From the NCBI GenBank assembly GCA_023396415.1, contig JAEWWJ010000088.1:1-8569 (forward strand): a stretch of 8,569 bases of DNA, given 5' to 3'. Positions 1 through 6,329 of this stretch are shown piece by piece. The position numbers and the translations under genes are program-made. The stretch is from Bacteroidota bacterium (lineage in GTDB: Bacteria; Bacteroidota; Bacteroidia; Bacteroidales; F082). Below the pieces are notes generated by a model. It saw nothing but the letters and a program-made list of their open reading frames with translations. It ran no database searches and was not told the origin of the DNA. How positions within the stretch are numbered: position 1 is the stretch's first letter; each line of letters opens with the position of its first letter.

Positions 1-127
1 CACACCATCTGCGGTTGAGGTCAAGCAAATATGTTCATGCTTTAAAATCGTCGCTTAGCCTCAACACATCATTTATGCTTCACCAAGGTAAAACACTGGC
101 TAATGACGAACTATTTGATGCAGCCAC
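1..127. repeat. Left copy of 127-bp exact terminal overlap (circular contig end)
   Basis: These 127 bases are identical to the last 127 of the window, with no mismatch found. The repeat lies inside a coding region, and the reading frame stays in phase when the two ends are merged. An exact odd-length overlap of this size is what a de Bruijn assembler using k=127 leaves on a circular contig, so this is probably one physical sequence seen twice and the real unit is 8,442 bp. Confidence 0.95.
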
Positions 128-533
128 CATGCAATATAGCTTGAGTCCGGAAATCTATTATCAAACAACAACATGGCTCAATTTCAATTATAAAATGCAA
201 TTCAATGTCATGCGGTCAACCATTAACAGTGATTTGCGTAACCAAACCCGGATAAACAAGCATTTTTTTTCAATTAACGTTTTCCCGAAAGACAATCAAA
301 CGTTGAATCTGAATCTGGAGTATTTCAGGTACCGTCAAAACGGTTATAATTTTGTAGATCTGATATACCGTTATAAGTTTCCGAAATCCCGCTTCAATAT
401 TGAAGCCCGCTGGAATAATATCTTGAACAGCGATGTTTTTATTGAAAATTATAGCTATCAGTTTACGGTTGTATCACATTCGCAATCCTTACGGCCATCA
501 CAATTTCTTCTTAGTTTGAAGTTTTCATTTTAA
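1..533 (+). CDS. 3' part of the outer-membrane beta-barrel (TonB-receptor-like) gene; continues from 6330-8442 across the circle junction
   Basis: This is the C-terminal part of the barrel protein that starts at 6330. Merging the window ends gives 2,113 + 533 = 2,646 nt, exactly 882 codons including the TAA stop, for an 881-aa protein. The codon across the junction reads TCA (Ser). The ATG at 15 is an internal methionine and not a start. The segment shows alternating polar and hydrophobic beta strands rich in Tyr, Phe and Asn, for example around YYQTTTWLNFNYKMQF and LNLNLEYFRYRQNGYNF. It ends in LLSLKFSF, with the C-terminal phenylalanine expected of a last strand recognised by the BAM assembly machinery. 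No clear terminator follows the stop, and repeat copy A begins about 70 bp downstream. Confidence 0.9.
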   Translation, partial: HHLRLRSSKYVHALKSSLSLNTSFMLHQGKTLANDELFDAATMQYSLSPEIYYQTTTWLNFNYKMQFNVMRSTINSDLRNQTRINKHFFSINVFPKDNQTLNLNLEYFRYRQNGYNFVDLIYRYKFPKSRFNIEARWNNILNSDVFIENYSYQFTVVSHSQSLRPSQFLLSLKFSF

Positions 534-602
534 TATCTTGTGCGAAAGAGACAATTTAAACGTGTTGATCCTTTTGCTCAATATGTTATCGTCCCAACCA
601 AT

Positions 603-1146
603 CTAACAAACGCACAAGGCGTTTTTGGCGCTTATGCAGTTGTTGAAAGGACTTTTTCGTGGGGAGAGTTGAAATAGATAGACACTTCTTGTACTTTTCA
701 CTGTTGCCCAACCAGCAATATTGTTGCACTGGCGTATCGCGGATAGTGACCTTTGTTGTAGGTCAGTAGGTTTAGACCATTTGAGTTTTTTAACCGGACT
801 TATCAAAAAATAATTGTTGATTTTCAGTTGACTTTTATCCATGTTGTTCAGATCTTTAGCCCCTCAAAGAAAAGCTTATGAAAACAAGCCGCTTTTTTAA
901 TACTTTTCTACCCGCAATCGTTCAGAGGAGCGCTTTAAAACTTACACGCATGATAAGCTTGTTGTTCTATCCTCAACAACGTGGTTTTATCCCCCCCTGC
1001 AAAGGCAAGTTGGTTCAGCCCGGGCAGAAGGCTTTATTACAGGTTTTTGTCATGAGTTTTACTGCATACTTTTATTTGAAAGACAATTTGTGCCGTATTG
1101 CACCACAAAGTATATCTTTTGGCTGGGGAAGAATAAGTTCGATCGA
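603..1146. repeat. Dispersed non-coding repeat, copy A (544 bp, direct orientation to copy B)
   Basis: This stretch aligns from end to end with 4569-5077 in the same orientation. By eye about 96% of aligned positions agree, with an uninterrupted match of roughly 105 bp near 862-967. Copy A has 45 nt at 676-720 where copy B has 9 nt, and there are small indels near 771 and 991-1002. Both strands have long open frames (878-1249 plus, 603-842 minus), but substitutions between copies fall at non-synonymous positions in every frame, so it is probably not coding. The left edge can fold into an imperfect hairpin (GCACAAGGCG against CGCTTATGC). AAGCTTAT at 872-879 can pair with ATAAGCTT at 953-960. 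No terminal inverted repeats, transposase or target-site duplication were seen. It may be a Bacteroidota intergenic repeat family, a non-autonomous mobile element or a structured RNA; its identity is not recognised. Confidence 0.85.
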
Positions 1147-1270
1147 TCAAACGCCATCCTTGTCGGCGCAAAGCGCAGGGGGGTGGCGGCCGTTTGTGAA
1201 ATTCAGGCGGTTTAGGAGATCAACCAAATCCCGAAACCTTATTTTCTAACATTTAATTACCCTATTTTAT
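1147..1270. other. GC-rich flank of repeat A plus AT-rich leader of the lipoprotein gene
   Basis: Directly after the shared repeat, about 90 bp (1147-1238) are clearly richer in G and C than the surroundings and are absent after copy B. The minus strand is open here (RFRDLVDLLNRLNFTNGRH and onward), but the frame has no start codon and is only about 32 codons long. It could be a longer edge of the repeat family that copy B lacks, or the scar of another element. The last 30 bp are AT-rich and serve as leader for the gene at 1271. No Shine-Dalgarno motif or TAnnTTTG-type promoter box was recognised. Confidence 0.4.
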
Positions 1271-2257
1271 ATGAAATATCAAATATTCAACTTATCATTG
1301 GCGTTGTTATTCTTAACAATGTTTTCCTGTAAAAAACAATTTCAGGAAACGAAAATGCCAGATTCAGTCAATGAAACTCAATTGCTATCAGAAATGGATT
1401 TATACTTGCTTGAATTCAAGCAAAAGATGGACAACCCTCATAAAACCAGCGAGATGCTCTCGCTTGAGGATGCGCGTTGGCATCTTTCGGCTACTTTGAA
1501 TTTTATGTATGCTGATGCTAAAATGGATTATGAGCTTTTGGCAACCGATACTCTAAACTTTATTCTCCCATTGATCAATGGTCAGATAGCTTTGGATGAT
1601 TTTTCAAATGCCTTTTATGAGGTCACCGACTTTTTGTCAGCAAGATACCAGAAAATTGAAACAACAGACAAAACGCTTAATCTGGTAAGTATAAACATTA
1701 CAAGCCAATCTGATGAAGAGGTAGAAATTATGGCTGTATCTTTGATGGGCTACAATCCTGGCTTAAGTTGGGGCTATCCTTTCAGTGAAGGGCACTGGTG
1801 GTATTGGGGCTGGGAATTAGGTCGTTGTGGTTCTTATGAAGGCCAGAATATTGGGTTGGATGCGGCCAAAAAACTAACATTTGCAGCTAATATTGTAGTT
1901 CCTGTGCCAGGTCCGGGCAGGGTGTACTGGACGGATGAGTTGACAAAAAGTGTTTATGCCATAGATCATCCTGATGGAAATAGTCCATCTGGTTATTTAT
2001 TATTCCATAGCGATATCCCCATAAATGATTGGAATCCTAATTATCAATATCCCTGCTTGACACCTGATGACATGAACTACTATTTCCCTAATATTTTGGC
2101 GTTTGGGCAACAGTTAAAACCTTCTGGAAAAACCTTGATTAACTACTATGTAAATGGCACATTTTTTATGTTTAACTACCAAAGTTATCCAACACACATA
2201 TTGTCAATAAATTATGGAATTCCTCATGTCTCTGGATCGCCACCGAATGAATTGTAA
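1271..2257 (+). CDS. Predicted outer-membrane/surface lipoprotein of unknown function (328 aa)
   Basis: The N-terminus is a lipoprotein signal peptide: Lys at position 3, a hydrophobic stretch at about 5-17, then MFSC with the lipidation cysteine at C20, followed by KKQ. This fits a secreted Bacteroidota lipoprotein. Residues 35-135 look mostly helical and acidic (EMDLYLLEFKQKM, SLEDARWHLSATLNF). From about 150 the protein turns beta-rich and aromatic, with a Trp-dense patch at about 167-187 (WGYP, GHWWYWGWELGRCG) and a proline/glycine-rich section at 211-218. I recognise no catalytic motif and no named family. The ATG at 1271 is chosen because it opens the signal peptide; its leader is AT-rich with no Shine-Dalgarno. 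The next gene starts 78 bp downstream on the same strand, so the two may be co-transcribed, although a hairpin lies between them. Confidence 0.85.
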   Translation: MKYQIFNLSLALLFLTMFSCKKQFQETKMPDSVNETQLLSEMDLYLLEFKQKMDNPHKTSEMLSLEDARWHLSATLNFMYADAKMDYELLATDTLNFILPLINGQIALDDFSNAFYEVTDFLSARYQKIETTDKTLNLVSINITSQSDEEVEIMAVSLMGYNPGLSWGYPFSEGHWWYWGWELGRCGSYEGQNIGLDAAKKLTFAANIVVPVPGPGRVYWTDELTKSVYAIDHPDGNSPSGYLLFHSDIPINDWNPNYQYPCLTPDDMNYYFPNILAFGQQLKPSGKTLINYYVNGTFFMFNYQSYPTHILSINYGIPHVSGSPPNEL

Positions 2258-2273
2258 AATATTGTCATTTTTT

Positions 2274-2303
2274 TGCAACCAGCAGATTTATATGCCGGTT
2301 GCA
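2274..2303 (+). terminator. Imperfect hairpin between the lipoprotein gene and the T9SS gene
   Basis: TGCAACC (2274-2280) pairs with GGTTGCA (2297-2303). Beyond one A-C mismatch, GCA pairs with TGC around a loop of about 8 nt. The T-run lies before the stem (2268-2274) and only TCATTTTG follows it, so it is a poor canonical terminator. It may be a weak or partial terminator or an mRNA-stabilising stem. Confidence 0.35.
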
Positions 2304-2335
2304 TCATTTTGTGATAAACTTAATACTACATCCAA

Positions 2336-3877
2336 ATGGTCATTTTAAAATTACTTTTAATAATAATCTTTACTGCCTTTACAAATAAGAACGTACTATG
2401 TCAAAATGGTTTTGTTTTTGAAAAGAATGACAAGTATGCCTTGCAGGCATTCGATCTCATTGAAACCAAAGATGGTGATTATATTATTGTCTCGAATAGA
2501 TTCGACTACTTTAACTCAAAATACAAAACCAGCAAACTGATCAAGCTTTCTCCATCAGGTGAACTGCTGTTGGAATTAAATTTGGCAACTATTGACTCAT
2601 CGATGATAATTACTGACATTCATGATTTACCCGAAAGAGATGGTGAGTATATTGCTGTTGGGATTTACTTTGATGAGGTTTCTTCAGATATTAGGTATGG
2701 ATATATTGTGAAGTTTAATGAGAATTTTGAAATTCTGGAAAGAAACATTATTCAACTGCCATTGAAGTTTGAGATTATGAAATCGTTGCTGGACAGTGAT
2801 AATTTTGTTGTGATAGGTGGATCATACAGGGACAGTATTTCGAATAAGTTCAATATTGGAATTGTAAGGCTGTTAATGACCCAGGGCATGCATGACTATA
2901 ATTATTATGAAATAGAAGGGCCGCAATTTTTTTCAGACATTGTTGAAATTGATGAAAGTCCTTTGCGATATGGCATAGCTGTAAATGGAGCTGGCATCCC
3001 TGGTCAAATAGCCTATCTAATGCAGCTTGACTCTAACCTGCAACACATTGAAAACACAGCGATTCCTTACATAAACGGACTCAGTAGCGGGACTGTGTCA
3101 AATTATACTGATTCACAACTACATTTCACCGGCTTATATTTCCCTGCAGATAGCCTTATAGAAATAGGGGGAACTGTTATTGCTATTGATACAAATAAAA
3201 CTAAAAATGGCGATTTTGGCAAGTCAACTCTAGTCAGAACGAATCTTAATCTGGAACCTTCCATACATCTTCTTTTTGGAGATGGTATAATGCCTGATTA
3301 TCCTGCTCCTAACCGAGCAATAAGTATAAGTGATTTTGGATATATTTATGCTGGAGGCATAAAAAACCTGAAAGGGATGCAATGGCCATTCCAGCAGGAA
3401 CCATCCTGGATACGCGTAAACAAATTGGACACAGAACTCAATATCATTTGGGAAAAACATTTTGGAGGGGATGCCTATTATCATGTAAATTGTGTAACTG
3501 CTACTTCTGATGGGGGGGTGATATTATCAGGATTTAAAACTTATCCCAACCAGGCACCTTTAATGAATTTGCTCGTGATAAAATTAAAACCGGATGGCAC
3601 AGTTTCGTTAGATGAAAATCCGGCTGAAGAAAGATCATCGGATATTTCCATTTTCCCCAACCCAGCCACCACAGTGACATGGCTGCAACTACCTGAAAAC
3701 ATAGTGCTTGAAAAGGCAAGAGTTGAGCTATACAGCTCTTCAGGCAGGCAGCTGTACAAGGCACAGCCTACAAGCTACTTTCATAAAATAGAAACCGCAG
3801 ACTTATTCAAGGGTTTGTATTTAGTAAGGCTCTGGGATGGAGAAGGATGGATGGTGGAGAAGCTGGTGGTGAGGTAG
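2336..3877 (+). CDS. T9SS-exported beta-propeller-like surface protein with type A sorting domain (513 aa)
   Basis: An N-terminal Sec signal peptide (about residues 1-22, MVILKLLLIIIFTAF then NVLCQ) leads into a body with spaced, degenerate blade-like motifs: DGDYIIVSN (46-54), DGEYIAVGI (102-110), DNFVVIGGSY (155-164), GYIYAGGIK (335-343) and DGGVILSGFK (392-401). This pattern is usual in Bacteroidota beta-propeller surface proteins. Residues 436-513 are a type A T9SS C-terminal sorting domain: it starts DISIFPNPATT, has VELYSSSGRQLY in the middle and closes with LFKGLYLVRL and VEKLVVR. In known systems this domain directs passage across the outer membrane and is removed during anchoring or release. 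The ligand or activity cannot be told from sequence. The leader has no Shine-Dalgarno. A G7 tract at 3512-3518 lies in frame. Downstream in the same frame is a remnant of an unrelated gene. Confidence 0.9.
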   Translation: MVILKLLLIIIFTAFTNKNVLCQNGFVFEKNDKYALQAFDLIETKDGDYIIVSNRFDYFNSKYKTSKLIKLSPSGELLLELNLATIDSSMIITDIHDLPERDGEYIAVGIYFDEVSSDIRYGYIVKFNENFEILERNIIQLPLKFEIMKSLLDSDNFVVIGGSYRDSISNKFNIGIVRLLMTQGMHDYNYYEIEGPQFFSDIVEIDESPLRYGIAVNGAGIPGQIAYLMQLDSNLQHIENTAIPYINGLSSGTVSNYTDSQLHFTGLYFPADSLIEIGGTVIAIDTNKTKNGDFGKSTLVRTNLNLEPSIHLLFGDGIMPDYPAPNRAISISDFGYIYAGGIKNLKGMQWPFQQEPSWIRVNKLDTELNIIWEKHFGGDAYYHVNCVTATSDGGVILSGFKTYPNQAPLMNLLVIKLKPDGTVSLDENPAEERSSDISIFPNPATTVTWLQLPENIVLEKARVELYSSSGRQLYKAQPTSYFHKIETADLFKGLYLVRLWDGEGWMVEKLVVR

Positions 3878-3898
3878 GATTTGTTTTACCTTATAAAC

Positions 3899-3994
3899 AT
3901 GACGCTACACAGCTTTTTGCCCAAAAGCTTCATCGGCCTGCAGGATCATGGCGATGATGTTTGGTACAGAAACATTAAAATCAGAAAAATGTAG
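3899..3994 (+). pseudogene. 3' remnant of a DUF1080 (3-keto-disaccharide hydrolase-like) gene
   Basis: A 31-codon open stretch ends in FIGLQDHGDDVWYRNIKIRK followed by a Met and TAG. The pattern IGLQDHG-x2-(V)-W-(Y/F)-RNI-x-IR is the typical extreme C-terminus of DUF1080 / family-16-like lectin-hydrolase domain proteins, which are normally over 200 aa; nothing upstream belongs to that family. The remnant sits 21 bp after the T9SS gene stop and 26 bp before a strong terminator, as the tail of an intact gene would. It is in the same frame as the T9SS gene and the spacer between them has no stop, so only the TAG at 3875-3877 separates the two. It is best read as the left-over end of a gene replaced by rearrangement. 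The family call rests on recalled motif similarity, not on a search. Confidence 0.65.
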
Positions 3995-4020
3995 TTTCAT
4001 TTTTAACGAAATTTAGTAAG

Positions 4021-4059
4021 AACGCCTGATGAATAATTCGTCAGGCGTTTTTGTTTTTT
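4021..4059 (+). terminator. Strong rho-independent terminator
   Basis: AACGCCTGATGAA (4021-4033) pairs with TTCGTCAGGCGTT (4037-4049) over 13 bp with one T-G wobble and a TAA loop. It is followed by a T-rich tail (TTTTTGTTTTTT, including the stem end). It closes transcription of block 1. Its position just after the DUF1080 remnant suggests it originally belonged to that gene. Confidence 0.9.
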
Positions 4060-4568
4060 AAGATCATCTTTACATTTTTGAAACGCATATCCATCGGCAT
4101 TATACCATTACAGCTTTTGGATTCATCTATAATTCACTCTGGTATTAATTATTTCTTTTTCATCCGCTTTTTGATTCTTTTTCACTGCCAACCTTTGCCC
4201 ACAGAATTTCACCTCAAAGTTATAGGTTTTAAGATTCTGTGCAAACCAAATGTGGGTTTTTCAAAATTTTACGTCAATGTTGTTCGGAGAAGCATCAATT
4301 ATAGCGATTGTGCCTTTATAACAGTCCAACAAAATGAAATAAGGCTGTGATTCAATTTCTGGCACACGGTTCGGCACTTTTAAAAATCAATGAAGAATTC
4401 AGATAAAAAACTGAATTTTTAAGCCGTCTTTAACACATTACATATCAACTACTTAAAAAACACTTTCAAAAAAAGTGAAAATAAGTCGATTTTTTTGAAG
4501 CTTTTTTGGCTGCTAATGGTATTAATATAATAAAGAAAGAAAAAACTCAATTGGTCTTGGCCAAAATG
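4060..4568. other. Gene-free AT-rich stretch
   Basis: No gene is supported here. The plus-strand open frame to 4350 begins with TTG inside the terminator T-tract, has no recognisable product and is rejected. On the minus strand 4260-4123 is open for 46 codons (includes WFAQNLKTYNFEVKFCGQRL) but has no start codon; it may be a decayed gene or repeat fragment. An AT-rich hairpin lies at 4393-4420 (AAGAATTCAG against CTGAATTTTT, 8-nt loop), and a small stem CACTTT/AAAGTG follows around 4460-4480. The final 80 bp before repeat B are very A/T-rich and show no recognised promoter. Confidence 0.6.
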
Positions 4569-5077
4569 CTGACAAATGCACAAGGCGTTTTTGGCGCTTA
4601 TGCAGTTGTTGAAAGGACTTTTTCGTGGGGAGAGCTGAAATGATAATGACTTGTTGCACTGGCGTATCGCGGATAGTGACCTTTGTTGTAGGTCAGTAGT
4701 TTAGACCATTTGAGTTTTTTAACCGGACTTATCAAAAAATAATTGTTGATTTTCAGTTGACTTTTAACCATGTTGTTCATATCTTTAGACCCTCAAAGAA
4801 AAGCTTATGAAAACAAGCCGCTTTTTTAATACTTTTCTACCCGCAATCGTTCAGAGGAGCGCTTTAAAACTTACACGCATGATAAGCTTGTTGTTCAATC
4901 CTCAACAACGTGGTTTTACCCCCCCCGGAGCAGAGGCAAGTTGGTTCAGCTCGGGCAGAAGGCTTTATTACAGGTTTTTGTCATGAGTTTTACTGCACAC
5001 TTTTATTTGAAATACAATTTATGCCTTATTGCACCACAAAGTATATCTTTTGGCTGGGGAAGAATAAGTTCGATCGA
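4569..5077. repeat. Dispersed non-coding repeat, copy B (509 bp, direct orientation to copy A)
   Basis: This copy matches 603-1146 from CTGACAAATGCACAAGG at the left edge to TTCGATCGA at the right edge, where both copies stop matching abruptly. It lacks 36 bp of the segment present in copy A at 676-720 and has a C8 tract (4919-4926) where copy A has C7. The open frames 4598-4780 (minus), 4910-5095 and 4941-5168 (plus) inside it are not conserved as proteins between copies. The copy lies directly upstream of the Cys-rich peptide gene, so its right half could act as leader or promoter region for block 2. Confidence 0.85.
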
Positions 5078-5164
5078 GTTTGCCGCTTTGCATGAGACTA
5101 ATGCGAAGAGGCCTATGAAAAAATTTATTAAAAGAAAGAATTTAAAATTTAATAGTAAATCACA

Positions 5165-5344
5165 ATGAAAAATATATTAGCAATTATTGCTGTTTTGTTT
5201 GTAATGGCTGCGATACCTAAAGTGATTGATGCAGCTGAACAACCCTGTGTTTGGAAGTGGTTCTGTGGTCATAGATGTTTGGTCTGCGATGCCTATGACT
5301 ATGTCATCTGGGATGAAATTTATTGCCCTCCAATTGAGGATTAA
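5165..5344 (+). CDS. Small secreted cysteine-rich peptide (59 aa), unknown function
   Basis: The ATG follows an AT-rich leader 87 bp after repeat B and opens a clear Sec signal peptide: MKN, then a hydrophobic core (ILAIIAVLFVMAAI), with a likely cleavage near residues 22-24 (IDAA then EQ). The predicted mature part is only about 35 aa, is acidic and aromatic (four Trp/Phe and three Tyr) and has five cysteines, C28, C34, C38, C41 and C54. CGHRCLVC forms a CxxxCxxC cluster with a histidine inside. This suggests a disulfide-stabilised or metal-binding peptide, and homology to any family is not claimed. The reading is chosen over overlapping frames (for example 5226-5444) because only this one has a signal peptide and ends just before a hairpin. 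It sits upstream of, and on the same strand as, the GLPGLI gene. Its expression needs experimental support because of its size. Confidence 0.6.
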   Translation: MKNILAIIAVLFVMAAIPKVIDAAEQPCVWKWFCGHRCLVCDAYDYVIWDEIYCPPIED

Positions 5345-5356
5345 AAATAGTTTTAT

Positions 5357-5389
5357 TACTTCTGCACTGATCTTTTCAGTGCAGAAGTA
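5357..5389 (+). terminator. Perfect 13-bp hairpin after the Cys-rich peptide gene
   Basis: TACTTCTGCACTG (5357-5369) is the exact reverse complement of CAGTGCAGAAGTA (5377-5389), with a 7-nt loop ATCTTTT. It begins 12 bp after the peptide stop codon. The tail (TTCTACC) is not a full T-tract, so termination may be partial. It would then act as an attenuator or 3'-end stabiliser that gives more peptide message than downstream GLPGLI/receptor message. Confidence 0.7.
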
Positions 5390-5480
5390 TTCTACCTCAC
5401 GGCAAAACAAATCCTATTATTTAGAAGTATTATTCAACATTTAAGTATTACTGAAGTTTTTTAAATATTACAATTTCATT

Positions 5481-6317
5481 ATGCAAAAACATATTACAAT
5501 TAAAATAGTAACAGTAGTTTATTTTGTACTAATAATTTCATTTCACTCGTTTGCCCAGTTTTTTGATTTACCTACTACGGTATTGGATAAAGCAAATCTT
5601 AGTATAACTTATGCTATGGCATGGAAACAAGACACAAACAATTTAGAAAAAACAAGACGAGAGGAGATGATTTTGCTGGTAGGAAAAAAAATAAGTATGT
5701 TCCAAAGCAAAAATTTTTATCAATTTTGTTCCATCGGACGAAAGGCTGAACAGGAAGGTAGATTGGATGGGTTTTTAAATGGGCCCGAGATAGGAAATTT
5801 CAAAACCCGTTATACCTATGCGATTTATAAAAATTATCCGGCGGGCAGTTACACCTACACCGATAAAATGATGCCCGGGTTTTTTCAATATGATGAATCT
5901 TTTGATGTTTTTAATTGGAAATTAAGTAATCAAGTGGATACGATTGGAGGTTATGTGGCACATTGCGCTTTTGCTGACTACGGAGGCAGACATTGGGTGG
6001 CATGGTACACCACCGACATCCCTTTGAATGATGGGCCATATAAATTCCGCGGCTTGCCGGGCTTGATCATCAGATTATATGATGACCAAAAGCATTATTC
6101 GTTTGACATGGTTAAAATAGAGCGCTACGATGAGAGCAAACCGATTGAATTTCCGGATATGGGGTGGGTTCACACAACACGAAATAATTTCTTGAAGGCC
6201 GAAGAAAATTTCAGGCTGGACATCATCAACAGGGCCAAATCGGCAGGTGCTTCAAGCGAAACGCAGCAAGCTGCTGCCAGAAATATGATGAAAAAGAACA
6301 ATCCCATCGAGTTTTAA
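5481..6317 (+). CDS. GLPGLI family secreted protein (278 aa)
   Basis: The signature is present: a Gly-Arg-His-Trp-Val-Ala-Trp-Tyr-Thr-Thr run (169-178), then IPLNDGPYKFRGLPGLI with the GLPGLI hexapeptide at 191-196, which defines this Bacteroidota-restricted family. A Sec signal peptide occupies about 1-25 (hydrophobic 8-22, SFA then Q26), so the protein is periplasmic or surface-exposed. The C-terminus KKNNPIEF resembles the usual NNPIELE-type ending, and the length is normal for the family, so the gene is full-length. Family function is unknown. Members often lie directly next to barrel receptors with a carboxypeptidase-regulatory-like N-domain, as here: the next gene starts 12 bp after this stop, pointing to one operon and linked translation. 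No Shine-Dalgarno precedes the ATG at 5481. Confidence 0.95.
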   Translation: MQKHITIKIVTVVYFVLIISFHSFAQFFDLPTTVLDKANLSITYAMAWKQDTNNLEKTRREEMILLVGKKISMFQSKNFYQFCSIGRKAEQEGRLDGFLNGPEIGNFKTRYTYAIYKNYPAGSYTYTDKMMPGFFQYDESFDVFNWKLSNQVDTIGGYVAHCAFADYGGRHWVAWYTTDIPLNDGPYKFRGLPGLIIRLYDDQKHYSFDMVKIERYDESKPIEFPDMGWVHTTRNNFLKAEENFRLDIINRAKSAGASSETQQAAARNMMKKNNPIEF

Positions 6318-6329
6318 AACCGGAATTGT

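Noticed and set aside
603..842. Minus-strand open frame in repeat A, with a counterpart at 4598-4780
   Set aside because: The two copies differ by frame-altering indels and a 36-bp length change, so a conserved protein is not supported.
878..1249. 123-aa plus-strand open frame starting in repeat A
   Set aside because: It runs from the repeat into unrelated GC-rich flank, its counterpart in copy B is interrupted by indels at the C-tract, and substitutions are not synonymous. No signal peptide or domain is visible.
3512..3518. G7 tract in the T9SS gene as a phase-variation switch
   Set aside because: A single seven-base run in an intact frame is too weak alone; similar C7/C8 tracts occur in the non-coding repeats.
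3230..3764. Minus-strand frames inside the T9SS gene (3230-3484, 3534-3764, 3541-3759)
   Set aside because: They are antisense shadows of a well-supported coding region, including its sorting domain.
4051..4350. 99-aa plus-strand frame after the terminator
   Set aside because: It begins with TTG inside the terminator T-tract, has no ATG-led signal and no recognisable domain; AT-rich chance frame.
603..5077. Integron attC sites or an insertion sequence as identity of the dispersed repeats
   Set aside because: No integrase or transposase, no terminal inverted repeats between the edges and no recognisable attC core pair were seen.
4910..5168. Two overlapping plus-strand frames at the right end of repeat B
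   Set aside because: Both frames are open but neither shows codon-level conservation against copy A; better explained by the non-coding repeat.
5177..5444. Open frames on both strands overlapping the Cys peptide (5177-5410 minus, 5226-5444 plus)
   Set aside because: They cross the perfect hairpin and lack features; the 59-aa frame with a signal peptide explains the region better.
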